A DNA stretch of 64,000 bases, from NCBI RefSeq assembly GCF_904846065.1, contig NZ_CAJGZV010000001.1, forward strand, positions 2,046,001 through 2,110,000. Direction: 5' to 3'. This document shows, one piece after another, positions 56,572-64,000 of the stretch (the first letter of the stretch is position 1; the number at the start of each line of letters is the position of its first letter). A model generated the notes under the pieces. It made no database searches, was not told the DNA's origin, and was given only the letters and a program-made list of their open reading frames with translations. The translations under genes and the position numbers were made by a program. Source of the DNA: Psychrobacter immobilis. Lineage in GTDB: Bacteria; Pseudomonadota; Gammaproteobacteria; Pseudomonadales; Moraxellaceae.

Positions 56572-57804
56572 ATGCAACCAACTACTCATAATATTATTCA
56601 AGACGGTGGAACGCCTATCAGACTTTGGACCAAGGGCGTCCCTGTTGACCCAAAAGCGCACGAGCAATTGATCAAAGCCTCAAAAATGCCGTTTGTATAT
56701 AAATGGCTTGCGGTGATGCCTGATGTACACGTTGGGATTGGCGCGACCATCGGTACGGTATTGCCCACCAAAGACGCGATTATTCCGGCTGCCGTTGGCG
56801 TCGATATCGGCTGCGGAATGATGGCAGTACAAACCACCCTAACCGCAAAAGATTTGCCAGATAGCTTGCTTGGTCTGCGTACCGAGCTTGAAAAAGCAAT
56901 TCCACATGGTCGTAGTAAAACGCGGGGTCGCGGTTCACATCGTGATGTGGGCGCGTGGGCAAACCCTGACGACACGGTAATGAACGGTTGGGGAACTCTG
57001 GTTGATGACTTTAATTATATAACCCAAAAGCACCCTAAACTTAAAAATACTAATAACCTTAACCATTTGGGTACGCTGGGTACGGGGAATCATTTTGTCG
57101 AGGTGTGCCTTGATGAAGCCAACCAAGTTTGGATCATGCTGCACTCAGGCTCACGCGGTGTGGGTAACGCCATTGGTCGCTACTTTATTGAGTTGGCACG
57201 TGAGGACATGCGCAAGTGGTTTATCAATTTGCCAGATAAAGATTTGGCCTACTTTGCCGAGGGTACAGAGCACTTTGATGATTATTGGTTTGCGGTTGGT
57301 TGGGCGCAGCGTTTTGCTTTCAAAAACCGCGAAATCATGATGGAAAAAGCCATCAAAGCGCTACACCAAATCATACCTAAGCCGTTTGATGCTGCCGTAA
57401 AAGCGGTGAACTGTCATCACAACTATGTGGCTAAAGAAGAGCATTACGGCGAAGAAGTATTTGTGACCCGTAAAGGCGCTGTCCGTGCCCGTGTTGGTGA
57501 ATACGGAATCATTCCGGGGTCAATGGGTGCCAAATCATTCATCGTGCGTGGTAAAGGGAACGAAGAGTCGTTTTGCTCTTGCTCGCATGGTGCAGGTCGA
57601 GTGATGTCACGCACTGAAGCGAAAAAGGTATTTACAGTCGCCGATCAAATTGCACAGACTGCGGGTGTAGAATGCCGAAAGGATGCGGATGTGATTGATG
57701 AGATTCCAGCGGCCTATAAAAACATTGATGATGTGATGCAAGCACAAAGTGATTTGGTAGAAGTGGTACATACCTTGCGGCAGGTGGTTTGTGTTAAGGG
57801 GTGA
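56572..57804 (+). CDS. rtcB: RNA-splicing ligase RtcB
   Basis: A GTP/Mn-dependent ligase that joins 2',3'-cyclic phosphate or 3'-phosphate ends to 5'-OH ends. The 410-residue protein has the metal residues D78 and C81 (GVDIGCGMMAV), H174 (GTGNHFVEV), H191 (LHSGSRG) and H282 (CHHNYV). The guanylated His is H339 in CSHGAGRVMSR. All catalytic positions that I know of are intact. It is the first gene after the sigma-54 promoter and is followed after 45 bp by the HEPN gene. Confidence 0.97.
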   Translation: MQPTTHNIIQDGGTPIRLWTKGVPVDPKAHEQLIKASKMPFVYKWLAVMPDVHVGIGATIGTVLPTKDAIIPAAVGVDIGCGMMAVQTTLTAKDLPDSLLGLRTELEKAIPHGRSKTRGRGSHRDVGAWANPDDTVMNGWGTLVDDFNYITQKHPKLKNTNNLNHLGTLGTGNHFVEVCLDEANQVWIMLHSGSRGVGNAIGRYFIELAREDMRKWFINLPDKDLAYFAEGTEHFDDYWFAVGWAQRFAFKNREIMMEKAIKALHQIIPKPFDAAVKAVNCHHNYVAKEEHYGEEVFVTRKGAVRARVGEYGIIPGSMGAKSFIVRGKGNEESFCSCSHGAGRVMSRTEAKKVFTVADQIAQTAGVECRKDADVIDEIPAAYKNIDDVMQAQSDLVEVVHTLRQVVCVKG

Positions 57805-57849
57805 GAAGCGCCACTAATCATTGTAAATTTAGAATTATTTGAGGTATAC

Positions 57850-58512
57850 ATGAAGATAGAAGATTTTAAATTAGAATACTTGGAGATGTATTATATATCT
57901 CCAGAATCTTTCAAAGATGAAACTGAATCAGAACCATACTGCTCAACATTTATAAGTTTTGCGAGACAAGACTTAGAAGACTCTCAAGACTTAAGAGGTA
58001 TATGTAATGCTATCTCAAATTCGAAACGAGCTTTACATAGACGTGTTGATACCCTTTGTAATTCTTTAGGATATAGTCTATATAAACAATCGAAAAATAA
58101 CTTTCCTTCGAAACTTGAGTATTTAGGTAAATGTGGCGTGATAACACCTCAAATCTTGTATAGGCTAAATACAATAAGAAATAAAATTGAGCATGATTAT
58201 GAAGCAATAGAATATTCAGAAGCTGAAAATTATATCGATATCATTGAGTTATTTTTAGTTGCTACGAGCATTTTCCTGAAAAATTATCCTGATAGTATGT
58301 ATGGTGACTTAATGGACTTTGAAGAATTTACAGAAAGAGATATTTACAAAAACCTTCCTCAAGAAATCGGTTTCAATGTAAATTTTGAAAAAGGTGAATT
58401 ATCTCTAAAATTTTACGGCAAGCAATCAGGTCAAAGACAAATCCTTATATCTGATGGTGAATACTTTGAGTGGCTTCATTGCCTTATGTTTAATTATTTT
58501 GGAAGCTATTGA
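57850..58512 (+). CDS. HEPN-domain protein (putative ribonuclease) within the rtc operon
   Basis: A 220-residue protein with no name that I can give. The central helical region contains LNTIRNKIEHDYEAIEYSE, with the HEPN motif RX4H at R110 and H115 and Asn after the Arg, as in active HEPN RNases. A preceding helix (CNAISNSKRALHRRVDTLCN) and a following one (YIDIIELFLVATSIFLK) fit the four-helix HEPN fold. The last ~60 residues look like a beta-rich add-on. GAGG lies 5 bp before the ATG, 45 bp after rtcB, so it should be cotranscribed. It is visibly more AT-rich than its neighbours (sampled lines about 25-37% GC), suggesting acquisition. RNase activity is a family inference. Confidence 0.75.
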   Translation: MKIEDFKLEYLEMYYISPESFKDETESEPYCSTFISFARQDLEDSQDLRGICNAISNSKRALHRRVDTLCNSLGYSLYKQSKNNFPSKLEYLGKCGVITPQILYRLNTIRNKIEHDYEAIEYSEAENYIDIIELFLVATSIFLKNYPDSMYGDLMDFEEFTERDIYKNLPQEIGFNVNFEKGELSLKFYGKQSGQRQILISDGEYFEWLHCLMFNYFGSY

Positions 58513-58621
58513 AGGCTGTTATGATTTAAAGGTAAGAATAAAGAACTTTGATACATAAGAGAGTACCAAAATGAAGCTCGCAGAGGCCCTACTCATTTGC
58601 CAATAAAGATAATAAATACTC

Positions 58622-59725
58622 ATGACTAAAACAAAACCAAAAACCCTAAAAATTGACGGCAGCTCAGGCGAAGGTGGCGGGCAAATCATTCGCACTGCCC
58701 TATCGTTATCTATGCTCACAGGCACACCAATCGAGATCACCAATATTCGTGCTGGAAGAGCTAAATCTGGATTGATGCGTCAGCACTTGATGTGCGTACA
58801 AGCCTCGCAGCAAATATCAGACGCTACCGTGGCAGGTGCAGCGTTGGGTAGCTCATCGTTTCGCTTTGCACCTAATGCGATTCAATCTGGTGATTACCAT
58901 TTTGATATTGGTTCAGCTGGCAGTACAAGTCTCGTGCTACAAACGCTACTCCCTGCCCTACTTTTTGCCAATACCAACACACAAACGGTATCAACCGTAA
59001 CAATAAAAGGCGGCACGCACAATCCACTCGCGCCAACCACGGACTTCCTACAGCAAGCGTTCGTCCCTGCATTAGCGAAATTGGGTATGCACGTGGGTAT
59101 CGAATGCGTGCAAGCAGGGTTTGCGCCTATTGGTGGCGGCATGATTAAAGCGACGATAACGCCATTTATGCGCCGTGCGAATACGCCACCCTTACAGCTA
59201 ACCAAGCGTGGAGAGCTTATCGGCATAGAGCTGGCTGCGAATACATTAAATTTAGAATACGATATTTGCAAACGTGAGCTTGCCAGTGCTCAAGCATCAT
59301 TGGTTGAAGCAGGTATTGATAAGACACTAATTACGACTAAAAGCTTTAAATTGCAAGGCATTGGTGAAGGCAATAGCTGTTATGCACAAGTCACTCATGA
59401 GGTTTCTGACACCCAAAATCATAAAGAACATCACTCCGAGGTGTTCACTTTATTAGGAGAGAAACGCAGCTCGGCGGAAAAGATAGGTTGTCGTTTATCA
59501 GGCTTAGTCAAATGTTATGTATTTAACACCGACTCACTGGTCAATGAATACTTAACCGACCAATTACTCTTACCGTTGGCATTAGCAGGCGGTGGCGAGT
59601 TTACCGCGCGTGTCGTTAGTAAGCACACTGAAACCCAAGCATGGCTCATTCAGCAATTTTTGCCCGTTGAGATTAAGCTTACAGTGATCGATGAGCAGAA
59701 AACTTTGGTACAAGTTGTCTGTTAA
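58622..59725 (+). CDS. rtcA: RNA 3'-terminal phosphate cyclase
   Basis: Converts RNA 3'-phosphate to 2',3'-cyclic phosphate through an RNA-adenylate. A 367-residue protein. Marks are DGSSGEGGGQIIRTALSLSM at the N-terminus, NIRAGRAKSGLMRQHL, GSAGSTSLVLQTLLPALL, KGGTHNPLAPTTDFL, and the C-terminal LTDQLLLPLALAGGGEF with VVSKHTETQ. H335 there aligns with the adenylated His of E. coli RtcA as I recall it. It is about 30 residues longer than the E. coli protein, partly through an insert around SDTQNHKEHHSE. It follows the HEPN gene by 109 bp in the same operon. Confidence 0.95.
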   Translation: MTKTKPKTLKIDGSSGEGGGQIIRTALSLSMLTGTPIEITNIRAGRAKSGLMRQHLMCVQASQQISDATVAGAALGSSSFRFAPNAIQSGDYHFDIGSAGSTSLVLQTLLPALLFANTNTQTVSTVTIKGGTHNPLAPTTDFLQQAFVPALAKLGMHVGIECVQAGFAPIGGGMIKATITPFMRRANTPPLQLTKRGELIGIELAANTLNLEYDICKRELASAQASLVEAGIDKTLITTKSFKLQGIGEGNSCYAQVTHEVSDTQNHKEHHSEVFTLLGEKRSSAEKIGCRLSGLVKCYVFNTDSLVNEYLTDQLLLPLALAGGGEFTARVVSKHTETQAWLIQQFLPVEIKLTVIDEQKTLVQVVC

Positions 59726-59932
59726 AATCACGCCACTAGCAACATCAACAGTAGCACTCTGTTACCCAATTACTGCTATGCAGTGATATCATATGTGTAT
59801 GATGTAGGCGATAAATCTGAGCGCTTTGTCAGTGTCTAACAATAATGGTCATAAGAGGGTGGTTTTTACCCTACTCTCTCTTTAAATCATTGTCACCTTT
59901 TTAATATTTATGTATTACTGTTGAGTGTAGCC

Positions 59933-61735
59933 ATGCCCCAATCTCGTACCAATCTAAATCCTGAACCTAAAACCAACTCTCCGTATTTGGTCGGCTTATT
60001 GCTGCGTTATAGTACCTTTGGCGCTGCTATATTAATATTTTTAGCAGGTCTACTATTGCTAAATTGGTGGTTAATTATTCTCGGTGGGTTTGGGGTATGC
60101 TTGGGAATTTATGACGTCATACAATCAAAGCATGCTATTTTGAAAAACTATCCAGTTGCCGGACATATTCGTTATGTGCTTGAAGACTTTCGTCCTGAAA
60201 TTCGTCAATATTTACTAGAAAATGACAAAGAGCAAGTACCGTTTTCACGCCAGCAGCGAGCGCTAATCTACCAACGTGCTAAGAATGTTAGTGACACCAA
60301 TGCCTTTGGTACGCTAGATAATTTATACACCAATGGTAAAGAATGGTTTTTACAATCAGCGATTAGCCAACCTCTAGAAAACAAAGATTTTCGTATTATG
60401 GTCGGCGGTGAGCGGTGTCAGCAGCCGCATGATATGTCGGTATTTAATATCTCGGCGATGAGCTTTGGCAGCTTATCGGCTAACGCGATTATGGCGCTCA
60501 ATCAAGGCGCAAAAATGGGCGGCTTTACTCATGATACGGGTGAAGGAGCTATCAGCCCTTATCATCGTAAGTTCGGTGGTGATTTAATTTGGGAGCTAGG
60601 TACAGGGTATTTTGGTTGCCGTGATGATAGTGGCAATTTTGACCCGCAGTCTTTTGCCGAAAAAGCGGTTGATCCACAAGTAAAAATGATTGAAATTAAA
60701 TTATCCCAAGGGGCAAAACCTGGTAAAGGTGGCGTGCTACCCGCGGAGAAAATCACCCAAGAAATCGCTGATACCCGTCAAGTACCGACAGGTCAAGATT
60801 GTGTGTCGCCCTCGTCGCATACAGCCTTTAGCACCCCGCGAGAATTGGTGGCTTTTTGGCAACAACTGCGTGAGTTGTCAGGCGGCAAACCTGTGGGCTT
60901 CAAACTTTGTGTTGGTCAGCCTTGGCAGTTTATGGCGATTGTGAAAGCCATGATTGAAACCGATAACTACCCTGATTTCATCGTCATCGATGGCGCAGAA
61001 GGCGGTACTGGTGCGGCTCCTGTCGAATTCATGGACAATGTCGGCATGCCAATGGTTGAAGGATTTTTATTAATACACAATACTTTGGTCGGCGCAGGCA
61101 TTCGCGATAAAATCAAACTTGGCGTGAGCGGTAAAATCGTCTCTGGTTTCGATATTGCCCGTATGATTGCCTTGGGCGCAGACTGGTGTAATTCAGCGCG
61201 CGGCTTTATGTTTGCTGTTGGCTGTATTCAATCACGTTCGTGCCATACCAACACTTGCCCGACTGGCGTTGCCACCCAAGACCCGTATCGTCAAAAAGCG
61301 CTGGATGTACCAAGCAAAGCTGAGCGTGTCGCAAGCTTCCATAAAAACACCCTGAAATCCCTAGCCAGTATCGTCGGTGCGGTCGGCTTACAACACCCAA
61401 GCCAATTACAACCGTATCATATCGCGCGCCGCCTCGATGATGGGCAGATAAAACTATTATCGAAGTTCTTTTATTTTACTGATAAGGGAGCGCTACTCAA
61501 TAATAGTGCCCGCGCAGATGTGTTTAATCAGATGTGGGTCATGGCGAACCCGGATAGCTTTTTAGCCAATGATGATGCCCTCATTGCTTATAATAAAGAC
61601 TCACGGGATAAAGGTAGAGAAACCACCACATCGGTGGAACAGAGCCTTGGCAACTTTGCAAGTATCACAGGCGGTGGGCAGTTAATCGGTAACGTCAACA
61701 ATACTTTTCGCGAATTTCCGCCTAGCAGTGATTGA
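59933..61735 (+). CDS. Membrane-anchored FMN-binding glutamate synthase family protein
   Basis: About 600 residues. Two N-terminal hydrophobic segments (about 20-65, TFGAAILIFLAGLLLLNWWL) precede a GltB-like FMN/(beta-alpha)8 domain. Marks are NISAMSFGSLSANAI, GGFTHDTGEGAISPYH, LSQGAKPGKGGVLPAEKIT, FIVIDGAEGGTGAAP, LGVSGKIVSGFD, and a cysteine cluster CIQSRSCHTNTCPTG equivalent to the 3Fe-4S region of glutamate synthase. The amidotransferase domain is absent, so it is not a complete GOGAT; its electron donor and substrate are unknown. ATG 59933 is used; an upstream TTG at 59921 is possible. Confidence 0.88.
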   Translation: MPQSRTNLNPEPKTNSPYLVGLLLRYSTFGAAILIFLAGLLLLNWWLIILGGFGVCLGIYDVIQSKHAILKNYPVAGHIRYVLEDFRPEIRQYLLENDKEQVPFSRQQRALIYQRAKNVSDTNAFGTLDNLYTNGKEWFLQSAISQPLENKDFRIMVGGERCQQPHDMSVFNISAMSFGSLSANAIMALNQGAKMGGFTHDTGEGAISPYHRKFGGDLIWELGTGYFGCRDDSGNFDPQSFAEKAVDPQVKMIEIKLSQGAKPGKGGVLPAEKITQEIADTRQVPTGQDCVSPSSHTAFSTPRELVAFWQQLRELSGGKPVGFKLCVGQPWQFMAIVKAMIETDNYPDFIVIDGAEGGTGAAPVEFMDNVGMPMVEGFLLIHNTLVGAGIRDKIKLGVSGKIVSGFDIARMIALGADWCNSARGFMFAVGCIQSRSCHTNTCPTGVATQDPYRQKALDVPSKAERVASFHKNTLKSLASIVGAVGLQHPSQLQPYHIARRLDDGQIKLLSKFFYFTDKGALLNNSARADVFNQMWVMANPDSFLANDDALIAYNKDSRDKGRETTTSVEQSLGNFASITGGGQLIGNVNNTFREFPPSSD

Positions 61736-61807
61736 GATTTAGCGATCAAAAATCCGTGAGCCCTGACTATTTGTATCTCACTCCATACTATAAAAGATAT
61801 ATCATTG

Positions 61808-62623
61808 ATGCCAAATTTCGCTCTTCCCTTACCTTTAGGAGCAGTCGCCCTACTGTTGCTAAGTGTCAGTGCTTGCCAACCGATAAGCACTGATGCTGCT
61901 GACAACAAGATACAAAAATGGTCGTGTCAGACTCAAGATGCACTATTTTCTTATAGTGTTTGTAGCATTGATGCTGAAGCTTTGACGGATGGCCGCTACT
62001 CATTGAAATTGTTTTGGCAGCAGCCTGATAGTACGAAATCGTTGCTCACCTTTGAGACGTTATTAGCCACATTGCCCTCCAATCAATCGCTGAGCTTTGC
62101 CATGAATGCCGGCATGTACAATGAGAACTATGCACCGATTGGCTATACCATCATTGATGGTGAAGAGATCAAATCGCTAAATCTCAAAGAAGGCGGTGGC
62201 AATTTCCATTTATTACCCAATGGTGTGATGTGGTGGGATAAAGTTGGAAAAGTACATATCACAGAAAGTAACGCCTTAAACGAGCAGCTTAACAGCGGCG
62301 AAGCGAAGCCTTGGTATGCCACCCAATCAGGTCCTATGTTGGTTATCAATAACGAGATACATCCACAGTTTAATCCTGATAGCACCTCACTCAAGATTCG
62401 TAATGGCGCAGGTGTTTGCGATGACGGCCACATAAAATTTGTCAATAGCGATGAGCCAGTGACATTTTATCAATTTGCATCGTTGTTTAAGAATGACTTA
62501 AACTGTCCGAATGCTCTGTTTTTAGATGGCGGGATTGCTTCGGCATTATATGCGCCTAGCATTGATAAGCATGATAAAAAAGAGATGGGTGTGATGGTTG
62601 GATTGGTTGAAAATAAAGATTAG
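61808..62623 (+). CDS. Lipoprotein with phosphodiester glycosidase (NAGPA/DUF2233) domain
   Basis: About 271 residues. The signal peptide has the lipobox LLLSVSAC (Cys near residue 24). The mature domain has FAMNAGMYNENYAPIGYTI, GGGNFHLLPNGVMWW, TQSGPMLVINNEIHP, IRNGAGVCDDGHIKFV and LFLDGGIASALYAP. This resembles the DUF2233 group related to GlcNAc-1-phosphodiester alpha-N-acetylglucosaminidase. A role in trimming phosphodiester-linked sugars in the envelope is a family inference. ATG 61808 is preferred over TTG 61805. It lies 72 bp after the FMN protein. Confidence 0.82.
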   Translation: MPNFALPLPLGAVALLLLSVSACQPISTDAADNKIQKWSCQTQDALFSYSVCSIDAEALTDGRYSLKLFWQQPDSTKSLLTFETLLATLPSNQSLSFAMNAGMYNENYAPIGYTIIDGEEIKSLNLKEGGGNFHLLPNGVMWWDKVGKVHITESNALNEQLNSGEAKPWYATQSGPMLVINNEIHPQFNPDSTSLKIRNGAGVCDDGHIKFVNSDEPVTFYQFASLFKNDLNCPNALFLDGGIASALYAPSIDKHDKKEMGVMVGLVENKD

Positions 62624-62676
62624 GCGATGTATCCATTTTTAAAATAGTGATAAAAATAAGATAAATTGCACTGAAT

Positions 62677-62718
62677 AAAAAGCACTTGAGACGACTTTGT
62701 CATCCAAGTGCTTTTTTT
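62677..62718. terminator. Bidirectional terminator
   Basis: A 12-bp stem, AAAAAGCACTTG (62677-62688) and CAAGTGCTTTTT (62705-62716), with T runs on both strands. It separates the convergent lipoprotein and hmp genes. Confidence 0.9.
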
Positions 62719-62755
62719 ATTAATAGCAACAGTTAATGGCTAACAATAGCTAAAA

Positions 62756-63952
62756 TTAACCGCCCAAACTCATCTTGGGACCAAACGGTTCATAATGAAC
62801 GCTATCAACACCGTGATCTAGCGTCACTAGCCCATCGATCATGCTTTCCATAAATGGCATCGAGCCACAGACATAAATATCAGCAGGCTTAGGTAATTGA
62901 GCAAGCCACGCCTCATCTAATAGTTGTCCAGACTCAAAATAGAAGACATGCTTATCTACAGTCTCAGCCTTTTCTAACAGCGTCTCCACTTCAGTATTGA
63001 AAGCGTGATGCGCATCATTTTGGCAAGCATAAACCCAGATAATAGGTCGTTTTGGATTGGCTAATACTTGTGCCTCCAACATAGATAACACAGGGGTTAC
63101 GCCAACACCAGCACTCATCAATACTAGCGGAATCTCATTTTGCTGTACCAAGTCTTGATTGAGCGCAAAGTCACCTGCTGGTGCCGATAATAAAACCGTG
63201 TCACCCACTTCTAATTGGTCGTGCATATAGTTAGAGACCAAACCATGATGCTCATTGCGATTGTCGCGTCTGACCGCAAACTGAATGCCTGCATCGGTAC
63301 TAGCAGAGTACAAAGAGTAATGACGCAGGGCAACATGGTCACTGTCTTTTGGATCTGTTTTCACTGTGATGTACTGACCTGCGGTTAAAGTCAATTTGCT
63401 CAGGTCGATCTCTTGATGACTTTCTGCATTATCATTGGCTGGTACAACTATAAAAGCAGCAATATCCGTAGCAGCTGCTACCTTTTTAGTCACTACAAAA
63501 GGCGCAAAACCCTGCCACATCGCCTCCTCATACATGCCATGTTCAATCTGAATAAATACTGAGGCAATCTCATCATAAGCTTCAGTCCAAGCATCGATGA
63601 TATCGTCATTGGCCGCCTCGCCCAGCACTTCCTTAATTGTACCAATTAAATGCTTACCAACGATAGGATAATGCTCAGGCAAAATCTGTAGAGCACGATG
63701 CTTATGGCTGATTTGCGTGACCTGTGGCAATAACGTCGCCAATTTATCCAAGTGCTTAGCAGCAGCTAACACGGTCGTTGCTAGAGCCGTCTGTTGACGA
63801 CCCAATTTTTGATTGGTTTCGTTAAATATGTCTAACAGCTCGGGATGCTCTTCAAACATATTTTTATAAAACACCGTGGTGATTGCCGTTCCATGCTCTT
63901 CAAGGACGGGAACAGTTGCGGTGACGATTTCTAAAGTCTTTGGTGAAGCCAT
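62756..63952 (-). CDS. hmp: Nitric-oxide-detoxifying flavohaemoprotein
   Basis: Oxidises NO to nitrate with O2 and NAD(P)H. The 398-residue protein has an N-terminal globin domain (1-140) with proximal H85 (ISHKHRALQI), B10 Tyr Y29 (VFYKNMF) and LPEHYPIVGKHL. The FAD-binding reductase domain follows, with LRHYSLYSAS (the RxYS FAD motif) and GLVSNYMHDQLEVGD. The NAD domain has MSAGVGVTPVLSML and VCGSMPFM. The complete gene ends 48 bp from the window edge; I saw no clear NsrR site in the short upstream stretch. Confidence 0.96.
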   Translation of the reverse strand: MASPKTLEIVTATVPVLEEHGTAITTVFYKNMFEEHPELLDIFNETNQKLGRQQTALATTVLAAAKHLDKLATLLPQVTQISHKHRALQILPEHYPIVGKHLIGTIKEVLGEAANDDIIDAWTEAYDEIASVFIQIEHGMYEEAMWQGFAPFVVTKKVAAATDIAAFIVVPANDNAESHQEIDLSKLTLTAGQYITVKTDPKDSDHVALRHYSLYSASTDAGIQFAVRRDNRNEHHGLVSNYMHDQLEVGDTVLLSAPAGDFALNQDLVQQNEIPLVLMSAGVGVTPVLSMLEAQVLANPKRPIIWVYACQNDAHHAFNTEVETLLEKAETVDKHVFYFESGQLLDEAWLAQLPKPADIYVCGSMPFMESMIDGLVTLDHGVDSVHYEPFGPKMSLGG

Positions 63953-64000
63953 ATTTTTTCTCTTAGTAAATTATCGTATTGGTCAATTAAAAATGGAAAA

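Noticed and set aside
58571..58606. 11-codon ORF MKLAEALLICQ between the HEPN gene and rtcA
   Set aside because: Too short, without a convincing ribosome site; noted only as part of the spacer.
59530..59725. RtcA lacking its catalytic histidine (NEYLTDQ region)
   Set aside because: The His is found further on in VVSKHTETQ (H335), which fits the adenylated residue of E. coli RtcA.
1..64000. tRNA, rRNA or CRISPR arrays
   Set aside because: No T-loop-like TTCGAATCC context in intergenic DNA, no rRNA-like stretch and no regularly spaced repeats were seen by eye on either strand.

Overview
The window reads as chromosomal DNA of a Moraxellaceae gammaproteobacterium, most likely Psychrobacter. This rests on moderate-to-low GC, the nth, carA-carB-greA and clpB neighbourhoods, the style of the proteins and a small repeat family; it is inference from recall, not from a search. 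I recognise about 49 protein genes. I found no tRNA, rRNA, CRISPR array, prophage or transposase gene.

Region 1 (1-35 kb) is mostly housekeeping. It holds the end of a probable rnfB, nth, a DJ-1/PfpI protein, metK, a DUF3144 protein, a Kazal-like lipoprotein, two tandem BCCT transporters, a PQQ-type sugar dehydrogenase, clpB with a sigma-32-like promoter, an L,D-transpeptidase, an SDR plus acyl-CoA synthetase, topoisomerase IB, a GNAT protein, ppnP and prfB. prfB needs a programmed +1 frameshift that can be read directly in the DNA. Next come a HAD phosphatase, a gamma-carbonic anhydrase, carA-carB-greA, two secreted proteins, a radical-SAM/HhH protein paired with a TIGR03915-type DNA-metabolism protein, and a glycosyltransferase. 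A 176-bp MITE-like element with perfect 16-bp ends lies at 1137-1312, with a deleted copy at 20594-20667 and a solo end at 33881.

Region 2 (34-51 kb) is a polyamine and GABA catabolic island. puuR-puuD diverge from puuA-puuB-(NhaC-type antiporter)-aguB-aguA-aldehyde dehydrogenase. An APC permease, gabT, gabD, a divergent IclR regulator and an HDAC-like (acetylpolyamine amidohydrolase-type) enzyme follow. Together they can take agmatine to N-carbamoylputrescine and putrescine, through gamma-glutamyl intermediates to GABA, and on to succinate.

Region 3 (51-54.5 kb) is a glutarate module: a family III CoA-transferase and glutaryl-CoA dehydrogenase, with another divergent IclR regulator and several dyad elements.

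Region 4 (54.6-59.7 kb) is an RNA-repair locus. The sigma-54 activator rtcR diverges from rtcB, and a near-perfect -24/-12 promoter precedes rtcB. Between rtcB and rtcA sits an AT-rich gene for a 220-residue protein with a classic HEPN RX4H motif. HEPN ribonucleases generally leave 2',3'-cyclic phosphate and 5'-OH ends, which are the ends that RtcB and RtcA act on and that are linked to RtcR activation. The arrangement therefore looks like a predicted RNA cutter inside a damage-sensed RNA-healing operon, and it is the most interesting candidate system here.

The window closes (59.9-64 kb) with a membrane-anchored FMN glutamate-synthase-like protein, a phosphodiester glycosidase-like lipoprotein and the flavohaemoprotein hmp.
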